Positions 52,927 to 63,806 of a stretch of 64,000 nt of DNA are shown here, in pieces (positions within the stretch are counted from its first letter, which is position 1; the number at the start of each line of letters is the position of its first letter). The DNA comes from Bradyrhizobium sp. 149 (GTDB lineage: Bacteria; Pseudomonadota; Alphaproteobacteria; Rhizobiales; Xanthobacteraceae): positions 434,001-498,000 of the forward strand of contig NZ_JADPKK010000022.1 of NCBI RefSeq assembly GCF_023073915.1. Reading direction: 5' to 3'. Both the position numbers and the translations under genes were made by a program. The notes beneath the pieces were generated by a model. That model was not told the DNA's origin. It ran no database searches and was given only the letters and a program-made list of their open reading frames with translations.

Positions 52927-54231
52927 TTACTTCCGATCCTTGATCGCGACGTAGTCGCGCTTGGTGACGCCGGTGTAGAGCTGGCGCGGACGGCCGATCT
53001 TCTGCTGCGGATCCTCGATCATCTCGCTCCACTGGCTGATCCAGCCGACGGTGCGGGCGACCGCGAACAGCACGGTGAACATCGAGACCGGGAAGCCCAT
53101 CGCCTTCAGCGTGATACCCGAATAGAAGTCGACGTTCGGATAGAGCTTGCGGTCGATGAAGTACTGGTCGCTGAGCGCGATCTTCTCGAGCTCGAGCGCC
53201 ACCTTGAGCATCGGATCGTCGCCATGGCCGGTCTCCTTGAGCACGGCGTGACACATCTTCTGCATGATCTTGGCGCGCGGATCATAGTTCTTGTAGACGC
53301 GGTGACCGAAGCCCATCAGGCGGACTTCAGAGTTCTTGTCCTTCACCTTCGCGATGAATTCCGGAATCTTGTCGACGGACCCGATCTCGGCGAGCATCGC
53401 GAGCGCGGCTTCGTTGGCGCCGCCATGCGCCGGGCCCCACAGGCAGGCGATGCCGGCGGCGATGCAGGCGAACGGGTTGGCGCCGGAGGAGCCGGCAATC
53501 CGCACCGTCGAGGTCGAGGCGTTCTGCTCGTGGTCGGCATGCAGGATGAAGATCTTGTCGAGCGCGTCAGCCAGCACCGGGTTGATCTTGTACTCCTCGC
53601 ACGGCACGGCGAAGCACATGTGCAGGAAGTTCTCGGCGAACTTCAGCGAGTTCTTCGGGTACACGAAAGGCTGGCCGACCGTGTACTTGTAGGCCATCGC
53701 CGCCAGCGTCGGGATCTTGGCGATCATGCGCATGGAAGCGATCATGCGCTGCTTCGGATCGTTGATATCGGTGCTGTCGTGATAGAACGCGGCGAGCGCG
53801 CCGACCGCGGCCACCATGATCGCCATCGGATGGGCGTCGCGGCGGAAGCCCTGGAAGAAGCGGGCCATCTGCTCGTGGACCATCGTGTGATGGATCACGC
53901 GGTCGTCGAAATCCTTCTTCTGCGCAGCGGTCGGAAGCTCCCCGAACAGCAGGAGATAGCAGGTCTCGAGGAAGTCGCCGTTCTCGGCGAGCTGCTCGAT
54001 CGGGTAGCCGCGGTATTCCAGCACACCCGCGTCGCCGTCGATATAGGTGATCTTGGACTGGCAGCTCGCGGTCGAAGTGAAGCCCGGGTCGTAGGTGAAC
54101 AGGCCGGACTGTCCGTAGAGCTTGCCGATATCGATGACATCAGGCCCGACGCTGCCGCTGTGGATCGGAAGATCGAAATTCTTGTTTCCGACCGTCAGCG
54201 TGGCGGTCTTATTGCTTGCTTTTGCGTCCAT
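52927..54231 (-). CDS. gltA: Citrate synthase
   Basis: A 434-residue type II citrate synthase joining oxaloacetate and acetyl-CoA. Catalytic motifs: HADHEQNASTST (His), GPAHGGANEAAL (His) and GFGHRVYKNYDPRA (His/Asp region). The length fits the hexameric, NADH-sensitive form of Gram-negative bacteria. The ATG at 54231 (MDAKAS) is preferred over a longer frame reaching 54366. Followed by a strong terminator; gltX lies upstream on the same strand. Confidence 0.97.
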   Translation of the reverse strand: MDAKASNKTATLTVGNKNFDLPIHSGSVGPDVIDIGKLYGQSGLFTYDPGFTSTASCQSKITYIDGDAGVLEYRGYPIEQLAENGDFLETCYLLLFGELPTAAQKKDFDDRVIHHTMVHEQMARFFQGFRRDAHPMAIMVAAVGALAAFYHDSTDINDPKQRMIASMRMIAKIPTLAAMAYKYTVGQPFVYPKNSLKFAENFLHMCFAVPCEEYKINPVLADALDKIFILHADHEQNASTSTVRIAGSSGANPFACIAAGIACLWGPAHGGANEAALAMLAEIGSVDKIPEFIAKVKDKNSEVRLMGFGHRVYKNYDPRAKIMQKMCHAVLKETGHGDDPMLKVALELEKIALSDQYFIDRKLYPNVDFYSGITLKAMGFPVSMFTVLFAVARTVGWISQWSEMIEDPQQKIGRPRQLYTGVTKRDYVAIKDRK

Positions 54232-54390
54232 CAGAGGTCCCCGATGTATGGTGAAACGGGCCGGACCCGGAGGCCCCGATGAGATATCGCGGGGCAGGCC
54301 GGATGTTCCAGAAGGTACGGGTGAGATGGGTATATTATTGCTGTGTGCGCTGCAAGATGGCGCCACGCATGGGTCGACTTACGTCGTAGA

Positions 54391-55818
54391 CTAGTCCTTC
54401 GCCTGATCCATAAGCCGGCCCAGGCTTTCCTGGCGTCCCAAGACGTCCAAAACCTCGAATATACCAGGCGACGTCGTCCGTCCGGTCAGCGCCGCCCGCA
54501 GCGGCTGGGCGACCGCGCCGAGCTTGAGACTATTTTCCTCGGCAAAAGCGCGCAGCGCGGCTTCAGTGGCGGCGCCGCTCCAATCCTTGACTTTCTCCAG
54601 CGCGGAATGAAGCTGACCGATCAGCTTGCGGTTTTCCGGCGTCAGCAGCGCTGCCGCCTTCGGATCAAGCTCCAGCGGCCGGTCGGCGAAGATGAAGTAG
54701 GCGCCGTCGATCAGCTCGATCAGCGTCTTGGCGCGCTCCTTCAGGGCCGGCATGGCCTTCAGGAGCTGCGCGCGCGTGGTGTCGTTTAACTTGGCCTTAA
54801 GCTCGTCGCGGCTGGGCACGACGTGGTCGAGCACGTCTTCGAACATCTTGACGAGTGATTGATCGTCGGCATTGCGGATGTAGTGCCCGTTGAGGTTTTC
54901 GAGCTTGGCGAAATCGAAGCGGGCGGCGGCACGGCCGACGTTTGCCAGGTCGAACGCCGCGATCATCTCCTCGGTCGAGAAGATTTCCTGATCGCCATGG
55001 CTCCATCCGAGCCGGACGAGATAGTTGCGGAGCGCGGCCGGGAGGTATCCCATGGCGCGGTAGGCATCGACGCCAAGCGCGCCGTGCCTCTTGGAGAGTT
55101 TTGAGCCGTCCGGGCCGTGGATCAGCGGGATGTGGGACATGCTCGGCAGCGTCCAGCCCATCGCATCGTAGATCTGCTTCTGGCGGGCCGCGTTGATCAG
55201 ATGGTCGTCGCCGCGGATGACATGGGTGACACCCATGTCGTGGTCGTCGACCACCACTGCGAGCATGTAGGTGGAATTGCCATCGCCGCGCAGCAGGACG
55301 AGGTCGTCGAGGTTCTCGTTCTGCCAGACCACGCGGCCCTGGACCTGGTCTTCGATCACTGTCTCGCCGGTCTGGGGTGCACGGAGCCGGATGGTGGGCT
55401 TTACGTCGCTTGGAGCCATCGCCGGATCGCGGTCGCGCCACAGGCCGTCATAGAGCCGGGTGCGCCCCTCCGCGCGCGCCTTCTCGCGCATCGCGGTGAG
55501 CTCCTCGGCCGTGGCGTAGCAGCGATAGGCCTTGCCGTCGGCGAGCAGCTGCTCGGCGACCTCGCGGTGACGGGCGGCGCGGGTGAACTGGTAAATGACG
55601 TCGCCATCCCAGCCGAGCTCCAGCCATTTCAAGCCGTCGAGGATGGCGCCGATCGCCGCCTCCGTCGAGCGCTCCCGGTCGGTGTCCTCGATCCGGAGCA
55701 GCATCTTGCCGCCGTGCTTCTTCGCATAGAGCCAGTTGAACAGCGCCGTGCGGGCGCCCCCGATGTGGAGGAAGCCGGTCGGGGAGGGAGCGAAGCGGGT
55801 GACGACGGAATCGGTCAT
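54391..55818 (-). CDS. gltX: Glutamyl-tRNA synthetase
   Basis: A 475-residue class I synthetase. The HIGH motif is in PTGFLHIGGAR and the KMSKS motif in GSKLSKRHGAL. A C-terminal anticodon-binding domain starts near residue 320. It charges tRNA-Glu. The neighbouring divergent glnS means this GltX may be relieved of charging tRNA-Gln, although alphaproteobacteria usually keep GatCAB. Confidence 0.96.
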   Translation of the reverse strand: MTDSVVTRFAPSPTGFLHIGGARTALFNWLYAKKHGGKMLLRIEDTDRERSTEAAIGAILDGLKWLELGWDGDVIYQFTRAARHREVAEQLLADGKAYRCYATAEELTAMREKARAEGRTRLYDGLWRDRDPAMAPSDVKPTIRLRAPQTGETVIEDQVQGRVVWQNENLDDLVLLRGDGNSTYMLAVVVDDHDMGVTHVIRGDDHLINAARQKQIYDAMGWTLPSMSHIPLIHGPDGSKLSKRHGALGVDAYRAMGYLPAALRNYLVRLGWSHGDQEIFSTEEMIAAFDLANVGRAAARFDFAKLENLNGHYIRNADDQSLVKMFEDVLDHVVPSRDELKAKLNDTTRAQLLKAMPALKERAKTLIELIDGAYFIFADRPLELDPKAAALLTPENRKLIGQLHSALEKVKDWSGAATEAALRAFAEENSLKLGAVAQPLRAALTGRTTSPGIFEVLDVLGRQESLGRLMDQAKD

Positions 55819-55962
55819 TCTTGGCAGGGCCTATGCATTGGAGGCGGTGGTATATAACAGGACCGCTGCATAACTAAAGCCCGGCAGTGGACGGCTTAAG
55901 GCCTTGGCTCAGCGTCCCGAATTTGGCAGAAGAGCCGCTGATTTCCCTACAGGATTTTCGTA

Positions 55963-57639
<1,677 letters not shown>

Positions 57640-57647
57640 GGGGCACA

Positions 57648-58034
57648 ATGAGCAACGAAGCCGACGCGATCGTTTTCGGCATCATCGCAAGATGGTGCGC
57701 CGGCTTCGCCACGCTCGATGCGACCGCGTTGTCATCGCTGTATGCCAGGAACGCTTTCTTCTTCGGCTCGAACCCGAAGCTCTACCGGGGCAGGGACGGC
57801 GTCGCGGATTATTTCAACGGCCTGCCGCGCTGGCGCAAGCCCGGCGTGGTGTTCTCCGATGTGGAGGCGGCGCAGGCAGGTCCTGATCTGATCAACATGG
57901 CCGCAACCATCTCGTTCGATCTTGCCGGCGAACGCCCGGATCTGGTCGTCAAGATGAGCTGGGTCATCGTGCGCGAGGACGGCGACTGGAAGATCGTCAA
58001 TCACCACGCTTCGTCGCAGGCGCCGCTGATCTGA
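57648..58034 (+). CDS. SnoaL/NTF2-like fold protein
   Basis: A 128-residue protein with the cone-shaped SnoaL-like/NTF2 fold: a helix (ADAIVFGIIARWCAGFATLD), FFFGSNPKLYRGRDGVADYF, and a final sheet ending VREDGDWKIVNHHASS. In this broad fold family, members act as small-molecule isomerases or as binding domains; no catalytic set can be assigned. It starts 8 bp after glnS, so is probably co-transcribed with it. Confidence 0.82.
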   Translation: MSNEADAIVFGIIARWCAGFATLDATALSSLYARNAFFFGSNPKLYRGRDGVADYFNGLPRWRKPGVVFSDVEAAQAGPDLINMAATISFDLAGERPDLVVKMSWVIVREDGDWKIVNHHASSQAPLI

Positions 58035-58119
58035 CGAGCGGGGCACACGGCTTCGTCATTCGCGTGACAGAACGAACATGCGCCCCGCGCGTTGGGGTGG
58101 GTCCAACAAGGAACCCAAC

Positions 58120-58353
58120 ATGCAGAACATCGCAGAGCATATGGAAGTCATCGGCGCCGACGGCGTCCACGTCGGCACGGTCGACAAGATCGAAGGCAAT
58201 CGCATCAAGCTGACCAAGAAGGACAGCGGCGAGGGCAGCCACAAGGGGCATCATCACTTCATCGACAAGGACCTCGTTGCCGAGGTCGAAGGCAACAAGG
58301 TGCGGCTGTCGGCCAAGGCCGATGTCGCCGTGACGATGGAAGAGGAAAAGTAG
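58120..58353 (+). CDS. DUF2171 protein
   Basis: A 77-residue protein: IAEHMEVIGADGVHVGTVD, then KIEGNRIKLTKKDSG and GHHHFIDKDLVAEVEGNKV. This is a PRC-barrel-like DUF2171 fold common in Rhizobiales and often stress-linked. Cytoplasmic, with no signal. An AAGGAA site precedes the ATG at 58120; the frame extends 14 codons upstream without support. Confidence 0.8.
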   Translation: MQNIAEHMEVIGADGVHVGTVDKIEGNRIKLTKKDSGEGSHKGHHHFIDKDLVAEVEGNKVRLSAKADVAVTMEEEK

Positions 58354-58448
58354 CGGCCGCGCTCTTTCGTTCCTGATCCGTACCGCTATCCACCCGCCTG
58401 CACGTTCCGGTAGCTTCGGCTCTCGTTGCGTATCGTCGGGTGCAGGGA

Positions 58449-60740
58449 ATGGCGGAGCCGGGCCGGACGGTACGGTCGCAAGGGATCGCAGGCGGGATCG
58501 CGGGGACTTGGCCCGCGGGCCGCACCGCGTCCGCGGGCGGCCTCGCGCCTGTAGGCCTCGACCTCGGGACATTGCTGGCCCAGACCCTGCGGGCGTGGCT
58601 ACGCGCCGAGGCCGGCGCCGGGCGGCTGTTGCCGTGGGTGCCCGTAGCGTTTGGCTGCGGCATCGCGCTTTATTTCTCCGCCGATCATGAGCCGGTGCTG
58701 TGGGTCGTAGCCACGACGGCAATCGCGCTCTTGCTTGCCGCGGCGCTGTTGCGGCGGAGCCGGCTGTTCGCCCCGGCCATCATGATCGCGGCGGTCGCGG
58801 CCGGCCTTGCCGTCGCGACCTGGAAGACCGCGCGCATTGCCCACCCGGTGCTGGCAAAGCCGCTCTATTCGGTGTCGTTGTCAGGCTTCGTCGAGGCCCG
58901 CGACATCCGCGAGCGCACCGATCGTTTCGTGCTGCGCGTGACCACGATGGAGGCGCAGCGCAGCGACGTCAGGCTCGAGCGCGTGCGCCTGTCGGTCCGC
59001 AAGGGCACGGCGCCGGAGGTCGGCAGCTTCGTTCAGCTCAAGGCGCGGCTGATGCCGCCACTCGCGCCGGTGCGGCCCGGCAGCTACGACTTTTCGCGTG
59101 ACATGTTCTTTCAGGGCATCGGTGCCTCCGGTTTCGCAATGGGTGCAATCACGGTGGCGGCGCCGCCCGAGACAGGCGGCTCGCGGCTGCGTTACGCGGC
59201 CTTCATGCAAGGCCTGCGTGATGCGATCGATGCCCGCATCCGCGCCACTCTCGACGGCGACAACCGCGCGATCGCGACCGCGCTGCTCACCGGGCGACGC
59301 GATGCGATCACCACGCCCGTCAACGATGCGATGTTCATCTCGGGACTTGGACATGTACTCTCGATCTCGGGCTACCACATGGCGGTAGTTGCCGGTGTCG
59401 TGTTCTTCGCGGTGCGCGCGCTGCTCGCTCTGATCCCGGGACTGGCGGCCGGCTTCGCCATCAAGAAATGGTCGGCCGCCGCGGCGCTGGTCGCCGCCGC
59501 GTTCTACCTGCTGCTGTCGGGCGCGGAGGTCGCCACGCAAAGATCGTTCTTCATGACCGCGGTGGTGCTGATCGCGGTGATGGTCGATCGCCGCGCCATC
59601 ACCTTCCGCACGCTGGCGGTCGCCGCGCTGATCGTGCTGGCGGTCGCGCCGGAAGCGCTGGTGCATCCGAGTTTTCAGATGTCGTTCGCGGCGACGCTCG
59701 GGCTGGTGGCGCTGGTGCAGATCGGCATGCCAAACCTGTTCGCATCACCCGATCATTCGGCGACCGCACGCATTGCAATGTGGGGCGGCCGCGAGATCGC
59801 GATGCTGTTCATGGCTTCGCTGATAGCGGGACTTGCGACCACGCCCTATGCCGCCTTCCACTTCCATCGCGTCACGCCGTTCGGCGTGCTAGCCAATCTC
59901 GGCGCGATGCCGGTGGTCTCGGCGCTGGTGATGCCGGCGGGGCTGCTCGGGCTGCTTGCGGCTCCCTTCGGGCTCGACAGCGTGTTCTGGTGGCTGATGG
60001 GGATCGGCATCGACTGGATGGTCGCGGTCTCGCGCTGGGTCGCGGCACTGCCGGGCGCGGTCGGCCGCATCCCGGCGTTCGGGATCGCGCCGCTGATCGC
60101 GGCGAGCCTGGGGATCATCGTGCTTGGCCTGTTGCGCACGCCGCTGCGCTGGTCCGGCGCTCTGGTCCTGCTGGCAGCGATCCTCTGGGGACTATCGGTG
60201 CGGCAGCCCGACATCCTGATTGCCGGCGACGGCCAGAGCGTCGCGGTGCGGGGCAGGGACGGACATCTGCATCTGATCAGGACGAGCAAGGACAGCTTTC
60301 TGCTCAAGGAGTGGCTCGCTGCCGACGCCGATCCGCGCGACGCCGCCAGCGCCTCGCTGGCCAACGGCGTGTCCTGTGACGAAGCCGGCTGCGTGACGCC
60401 ACTCGCCGACGGGCGGCTGGTCGCGTTGGCACAGCGCGTCGACGCGCTGGCGGACGATTGCAGCCGTGCCGCGCTGGTGGTGACGGCTCGTCCCGCGCCG
60501 CCCGATTGCGCCGCGATTGTGGTCGACCGGCAGCGGCTCGCCAGCCAGAGTGCGCTGGCGCTGACGCAGCGTGGTGACGGCTTTGCGGTTCAGGCGGTGA
60601 GGGCGAGAGGCACGCGCCGCCCCTGGTTGCCGGCTGGCGCCGGCGAAGGTGATTTCGACGGCAGCCTTGCGCCGAAGACGATCGCGCCCCCCATCAAAGA
60701 CGCAACGCCGGCGGAGAACGATTTGCAGGCCGAGGATTGA
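58449..60740 (+). CDS. comEC: ComEC/Rec2-family DNA-uptake channel protein
   Basis: A 763-residue membrane protein. A DUF4131-type OB domain (about residues 90-230) precedes the competence domain with about ten helices (LGHVLSISGYHMAVVAGVVFF, near 300-320; LSGAEVATQRSFFM; HPSFQMSFAATLG). The last 180 residues replace the metallo-beta-lactamase domain of classic ComEC: no HxHxDH motif is visible, although weak GDGQSVAVRG similarity to its start remains. It may move single-stranded DNA across the inner membrane. A GTG at 58440 is an alternative start. Confidence 0.88.
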   Translation: MAEPGRTVRSQGIAGGIAGTWPAGRTASAGGLAPVGLDLGTLLAQTLRAWLRAEAGAGRLLPWVPVAFGCGIALYFSADHEPVLWVVATTAIALLLAAALLRRSRLFAPAIMIAAVAAGLAVATWKTARIAHPVLAKPLYSVSLSGFVEARDIRERTDRFVLRVTTMEAQRSDVRLERVRLSVRKGTAPEVGSFVQLKARLMPPLAPVRPGSYDFSRDMFFQGIGASGFAMGAITVAAPPETGGSRLRYAAFMQGLRDAIDARIRATLDGDNRAIATALLTGRRDAITTPVNDAMFISGLGHVLSISGYHMAVVAGVVFFAVRALLALIPGLAAGFAIKKWSAAAALVAAAFYLLLSGAEVATQRSFFMTAVVLIAVMVDRRAITFRTLAVAALIVLAVAPEALVHPSFQMSFAATLGLVALVQIGMPNLFASPDHSATARIAMWGGREIAMLFMASLIAGLATTPYAAFHFHRVTPFGVLANLGAMPVVSALVMPAGLLGLLAAPFGLDSVFWWLMGIGIDWMVAVSRWVAALPGAVGRIPAFGIAPLIAASLGIIVLGLLRTPLRWSGALVLLAAILWGLSVRQPDILIAGDGQSVAVRGRDGHLHLIRTSKDSFLLKEWLAADADPRDAASASLANGVSCDEAGCVTPLADGRLVALAQRVDALADDCSRAALVVTARPAPPDCAAIVVDRQRLASQSALALTQRGDGFAVQAVRARGTRRPWLPAGAGEGDFDGSLAPKTIAPPIKDATPAENDLQAED

Positions 60741-60770
60741 TCGGATCAGAACCGAAGCTCCAGATCTTAT

Positions 60771-60825
60771 TTTGACGCGTTTTCTTCACGTGAACCGGTA
60801 TCCGCTTCGCTCGAAAACGCTCTAG
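60771..60825. repeat. Bradyrhizobium-type repeat with GCGTTTTC ends
   Basis: GCGTTTTC (60777-60784) pairs with GAAAACGC (60813-60820) around an inner segment containing GTGAACCGGTATCC. This is a recognised intergenic repeat family of Bradyrhizobium-like genomes and lies between convergent comEC and the GAF gene. It may act as a bidirectional mRNA end. Confidence 0.7.
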
Positions 60826-61763
60826 AGATACCAAGCCAGCACGGCGTCGAGCCCGAAATTGCCGATGACCGGCAGGGCCACAATCCGGCTCAGTCCGGAT
60901 GTGCAGGCCTCAAGACCGGCAACCGAGCCGTCATGCGCGAGCTCATTGTTGAGCGCGGGCATACCGGTGGCCCACGCCCCGCCGATGCTGCCTTCGCCCC
61001 TGGCGATGGATTTTTCTGCATAGAGCGCGGCAAGGTCTGTCTGCGCGCTGCAATCGCCGGCGCGGAACACCAGCGCCGAGCGGGTCTCGTTCGGGATCCA
61101 GATCTCGAAGCGTCGCGCAATCGGCGTGGCCCGCGCGGACAGGAATGTCAGGACCCAGGTCTGGTCCATGCCGGTCCGATAGGGCACGCCGACGCCGAAA
61201 TTGATCCCGATCTTGGCCGCGTCCTCCCAGCGCAGAAAACCCTTGGCGTCGTGCAGGTCCTTGATGATCAGCGGCAGGCCCGCTTTCCAGGTGCGGCCGG
61301 GCAGGCCAAAGCCGCGAGGAAATTTGGTGTGACGGGAGTTGAATTCGAACATGTCGGCGGTGCCGTAATAGCCGTCGACGAGTCCCATCTCGTGGGAGAC
61401 ATCGGGGTCGTTGTGCCAGAGCTCGATCGCGCCGACATGTGCTTCGTCATCGCCGCAGAACAGCACCAGGACGGCTTGCAGGAATTCGCCTGCAAACACC
61501 GGCACCGCGACGCCGCAGGTGAGGCCCGCCGCGAGCGCCTGATCGGTCCGCTTGAAATAGGAGTTGGTGAATTTGGTGAGGATCACGGGGTGGCCTGAGG
61601 CCCAGGCCTTGCCCGGAAGTCCCTCGTCATATCCGAAGTGCAGCTCTTCGCTGACGGCCTTGAACGCGGACAGCCCTTCGTCGTAGAGGCCGCCACCAAA
61701 TTCCAGCCGCATGCGCGTCGGGTCGGGCACCCACAGTTCAACGACGCGAAGGAAGGTATTCAT
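60822..61763 (-). CDS. GAF-domain protein, apparently tandem
   Basis: A 313-residue cytoplasmic protein. Two GAF-like units are suggested by repeated patterns: FGYDEGLPGKAWASGHPV with GLTCGVAVPVFAG, and FGLPGRTWKAGLPLIIKD with GINFGVGVPY. A third partial pattern (GEGSIGGAWATGMPALNNEL) closes it. GAF domains bind small molecules or cyclic nucleotides. No output domain is attached, so signalling would need a partner. The start at 61763 (MNTFLRVVEL) is chosen; the frame upstream lacks similarity. Confidence 0.78.
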   Translation of the reverse strand: MNTFLRVVELWVPDPTRMRLEFGGGLYDEGLSAFKAVSEELHFGYDEGLPGKAWASGHPVILTKFTNSYFKRTDQALAAGLTCGVAVPVFAGEFLQAVLVLFCGDDEAHVGAIELWHNDPDVSHEMGLVDGYYGTADMFEFNSRHTKFPRGFGLPGRTWKAGLPLIIKDLHDAKGFLRWEDAAKIGINFGVGVPYRTGMDQTWVLTFLSARATPIARRFEIWIPNETRSALVFRAGDCSAQTDLAALYAEKSIARGEGSIGGAWATGMPALNNELAHDGSVAGLEACTSGLSRIVALPVIGNFGLDAVLAWYL

Positions 61764-61938
61764 CGAGCGTGTCCGCCGTCTCAAGCCTTTGACACCATCG
61801 GTCATTTGGCTGCGAAGCGGACGTTCAAAATTCAGGCAGGCCGGCTTAAAGTTCGTGCGGCGGAGAGCTGCAACGCCTTGGTCCATCCAACGGCTTGGTC
61901 CATCCGATCGGATTTCGCTGGACGCGAGCCACACCATC

Positions 61939-61958
61939 TCGCCGGCCGCGGCCGGCGA
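61939..61958. repeat. 20-bp perfect GC palindrome
   Basis: TCGCCGGCCGCGGCCGGCGA is perfectly self-complementary. It lies between the GAF gene and the MCDYSLHAV gene. A pair of 12-bp direct repeats (CTTGGTCCATCC at 61877 and 61894) lies near it. Role unknown. Confidence 0.5.
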
Positions 61959-62006
61959 TGGCAATTCAATCCTGGCCTCCGACTTCGTGGCCGGAGGGCG
62001 GCGGTG

Positions 62007-62441
62007 TCAGCCCATCGGCAGGTGCGTTATGGTCGGCTGCCTGTCGGCGATGGTCTGCACCTTGTGCTCGCGCTCAGCGACCGGCTGCGTCACGGGCAGC
62101 TGTAGCACGGTCGCGCGCTGACCTTCGACGAGCTGCGTCACCAGCACGTATTTGCCGTCCGGGAATTCGATCGCGTCATGATGGCGGTCGGGAATGTGCG
62201 GATCGATTTTGCCGAACTTGGCGACGCGCGAATTGATGGTGCGCGTCCAGATCCAGCGATTGTCGTAGCGGACGTCGTCGGCGAAGGCGAGCTCCGTTCC
62301 CGGCAGCAGGCAGACGGCTGTGGTCGGATCGGCTGCTGACGCAAAACCGCGCGTCGAGGTGCCGCGGAAGGTTGTCGTGACGATCGTCTCGCCGACTTCG
62401 GCGGGACGCGACGCGACGGCATGCAGGCTGTAGTCACACAT
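62007..62441 (-). CDS. Conserved MCDYSLHAV-family protein, unknown function
   Basis: A 144-residue protein starting MCDYSLHAVASRPAEVGET, a conserved hypothetical N-terminus I recognise from alphaproteobacteria. Later segments (TAVCLLPGTELAF, NRWIWTRTINSRVAKF, HDAIEFPDGKYVL) are neat beta-strands. No signal peptide, membrane segment or catalytic motif is evident. The start at 62441 is preferred; the frame runs 25 codons upstream. Same strand as lexA but separated by about 490 bp. Confidence 0.7.
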   Translation of the reverse strand: MCDYSLHAVASRPAEVGETIVTTTFRGTSTRGFASAADPTTAVCLLPGTELAFADDVRYDNRWIWTRTINSRVAKFGKIDPHIPDRHHDAIEFPDGKYVLVTQLVEGQRATVLQLPVTQPVAEREHKVQTIADRQPTITHLPMG

Positions 62442-62928
62442 CGGGTGCTCCTCATGCTGGGATAGCAACCCGCGTCTCTTATCGAGGCGCAGGCCTCTAT
62501 CAGAGTGAAAGCACAAACGCTCTGCTCGGTTGTGGGCAAATCTGCGGCTGGCTTCCGCAAGCCGCGATCACATTATCTTTCCCGAATACAATAGGAACAA
62601 AGCCCGCTGCGATGCATTCGGGAGCCGCGTGCTCGAATATTGCCGGCTTGGCTGCAACGGTTGCTCGATCGCATTGCGCGTATTGCGGACCTGATCGCTG
62701 GCCGCCGTTTCCTCGAACATCTGAGGCCACGAAGCGGTGCTGCTCGTGGGCGTCGCGAGAATCCAGCGCCGGAGGAGGGGCCGGATAGTCTGTGCAGAAC
62801 CAGAAAGACTATCTAGCCAGAGCGGACGATGATCCGCTCCAATCTTTGACCGGCGATGCCGGTCAGAAGCGCGCGAGGCGCCAAGGACTCCCGATATCAG
62901 GGACTCCCGATGTCAAGCACTCCCGGTA
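62442..62928. other. Gene-free region before lexA 3' end
   Basis: About 490 bp without a convincing gene. It holds short stems (GACCGGC / GCCGGTC at 62848-62864, and AGCGGA / TCCGCT at 62821-62838), which may mark the end of the lexA transcript, and the tandem repeat described at 62886-62945. Confidence 0.6.
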
Positions 62929-62945
62929 TCAGTACTTCCGGTACA
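62886..62945. repeat. Tandem repeat of the lexA terminal codons
   Basis: On the minus strand the last five lexA codons (TACCGGAAGTACTGA) are followed by TACCGGGAGTGCTTGA, CATCGGGAGTCCCTGA and TATCGGGAGTCCTTGG. These are three diverged copies of the same 15-16-bp unit, each keeping a TGA-like end. The first unit is inside the gene; the rest are untranslated. Confidence 0.75.
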
Positions 62946-63630
62946 GCCCGATCAGCTTGCCCTGAATCTTCACCCGGTTGGGCGGCAGGATGCGCACCTC
63001 ATAGGCGGCGTTGGCGGGCTCAAGCGCGATCGAGGCGCCGCGACGGCGGAAGCGCTTCAGCGTCGCTTCCTCGTCATCGATCAGCGCCACCACGATGTCG
63101 CCGGTATCGGCGCTCTCGTTGCGCTGAATCAGCGCCATGTCGCCGTCGAGGATGCCCGCCTCGACCATGGAATCGCCGCGCACTTCGAGCGCGTAGTGCT
63201 CGCCCGAGCCGAGCATGTCAGGCGGTACGCTGATAGTGTGGCTGCGGGTCTGCAACGCCTCGATCGGCGTGCCGGCCGCGATCCGGCCCATCACCGGCAC
63301 GGCGACGGGACGTTCGCCATCGTCCGCGGACAGGCTGGAGCTCGCACGCACCTTGCCGAGATTGCCCTCAATGACGCTCGGCGTGAAGCCGCGGCGGCTG
63401 CCGGCGGCGGCCTGGAGCTCCGGCAATTTGATGACTTCAATCGCACGGGCGCGGTTGGGCAGGCGTCGGATGAAGCCGCGCTCCTCGAGCGCCGTGATCA
63501 GGCGATGGATGCCCGACTTCGAGCGCAGGTCGAGCGCATCCTTCATCTCGTCGAAGGAGGGCGGCACGCCGCTTTCCTTCAGACGCTCACTGATGAACCG
63601 CAGAAGCTCGTATTGTTTGCGCGTTAACAT
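62929..63630 (-). CDS. lexA: LexA repressor
   Basis: A 233-residue SOS repressor with N-terminal winged helix (MLTRKQYELLRFI; FDEMKDALDLRSKSGIHRL) and a C-terminal S24 peptidase-like domain. The autocleavage bond Ala119-Gly120 lies in MGRIAAGTP; the catalytic pair is Ser154 (RGDSM) and Lys192 (ATLKRF). The ATG at 63630 is preferred over an upstream TTG at 63639. An SOS box lies in its promoter, so it is autoregulated. Upstream on the same strand is moeA. Confidence 0.96.
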   Translation of the reverse strand: MLTRKQYELLRFISERLKESGVPPSFDEMKDALDLRSKSGIHRLITALEERGFIRRLPNRARAIEVIKLPELQAAAGSRRGFTPSVIEGNLGKVRASSSLSADDGERPVAVPVMGRIAAGTPIEALQTRSHTISVPPDMLGSGEHYALEVRGDSMVEAGILDGDMALIQRNESADTGDIVVALIDDEEATLKRFRRRGASIALEPANAAYEVRILPPNRVKIQGKLIGLYRKY

Positions 63631-63723
63631 CTCGACCAAAGTCTCCCGGTTGATGTCGTCCGATTCCGAGACGCTGAATTCGGCAATATGCCGCTACATG
63701 CTCGAAACAAATCATGAACAGAC

Positions 63724-63750
63724 ACTATATGTTCGATACATGTTCTGCAA
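63724..63750 (-). promoter_or_regulatory. lexA promoter with SOS box
   Basis: GTTCGATACATGTTC (63731-63745) is a perfect GTTC-N7-GTTC box, the alphaproteobacterial LexA site. On the minus strand it reads GAAC-N7-GAAC and lies between TTGCAG (-35-like, 63745-63750) and TATAGT (-10-like, 63724-63729), though the spacing of 15 is short. It predicts repression of lexA by its own product. Confidence 0.82.
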
Positions 63751-63806
63751 CTGCTTAATTTACCGTGAACAGAGCAGAGTTCGCGGAACGCGCATTGCCG
63801 AGGCGC

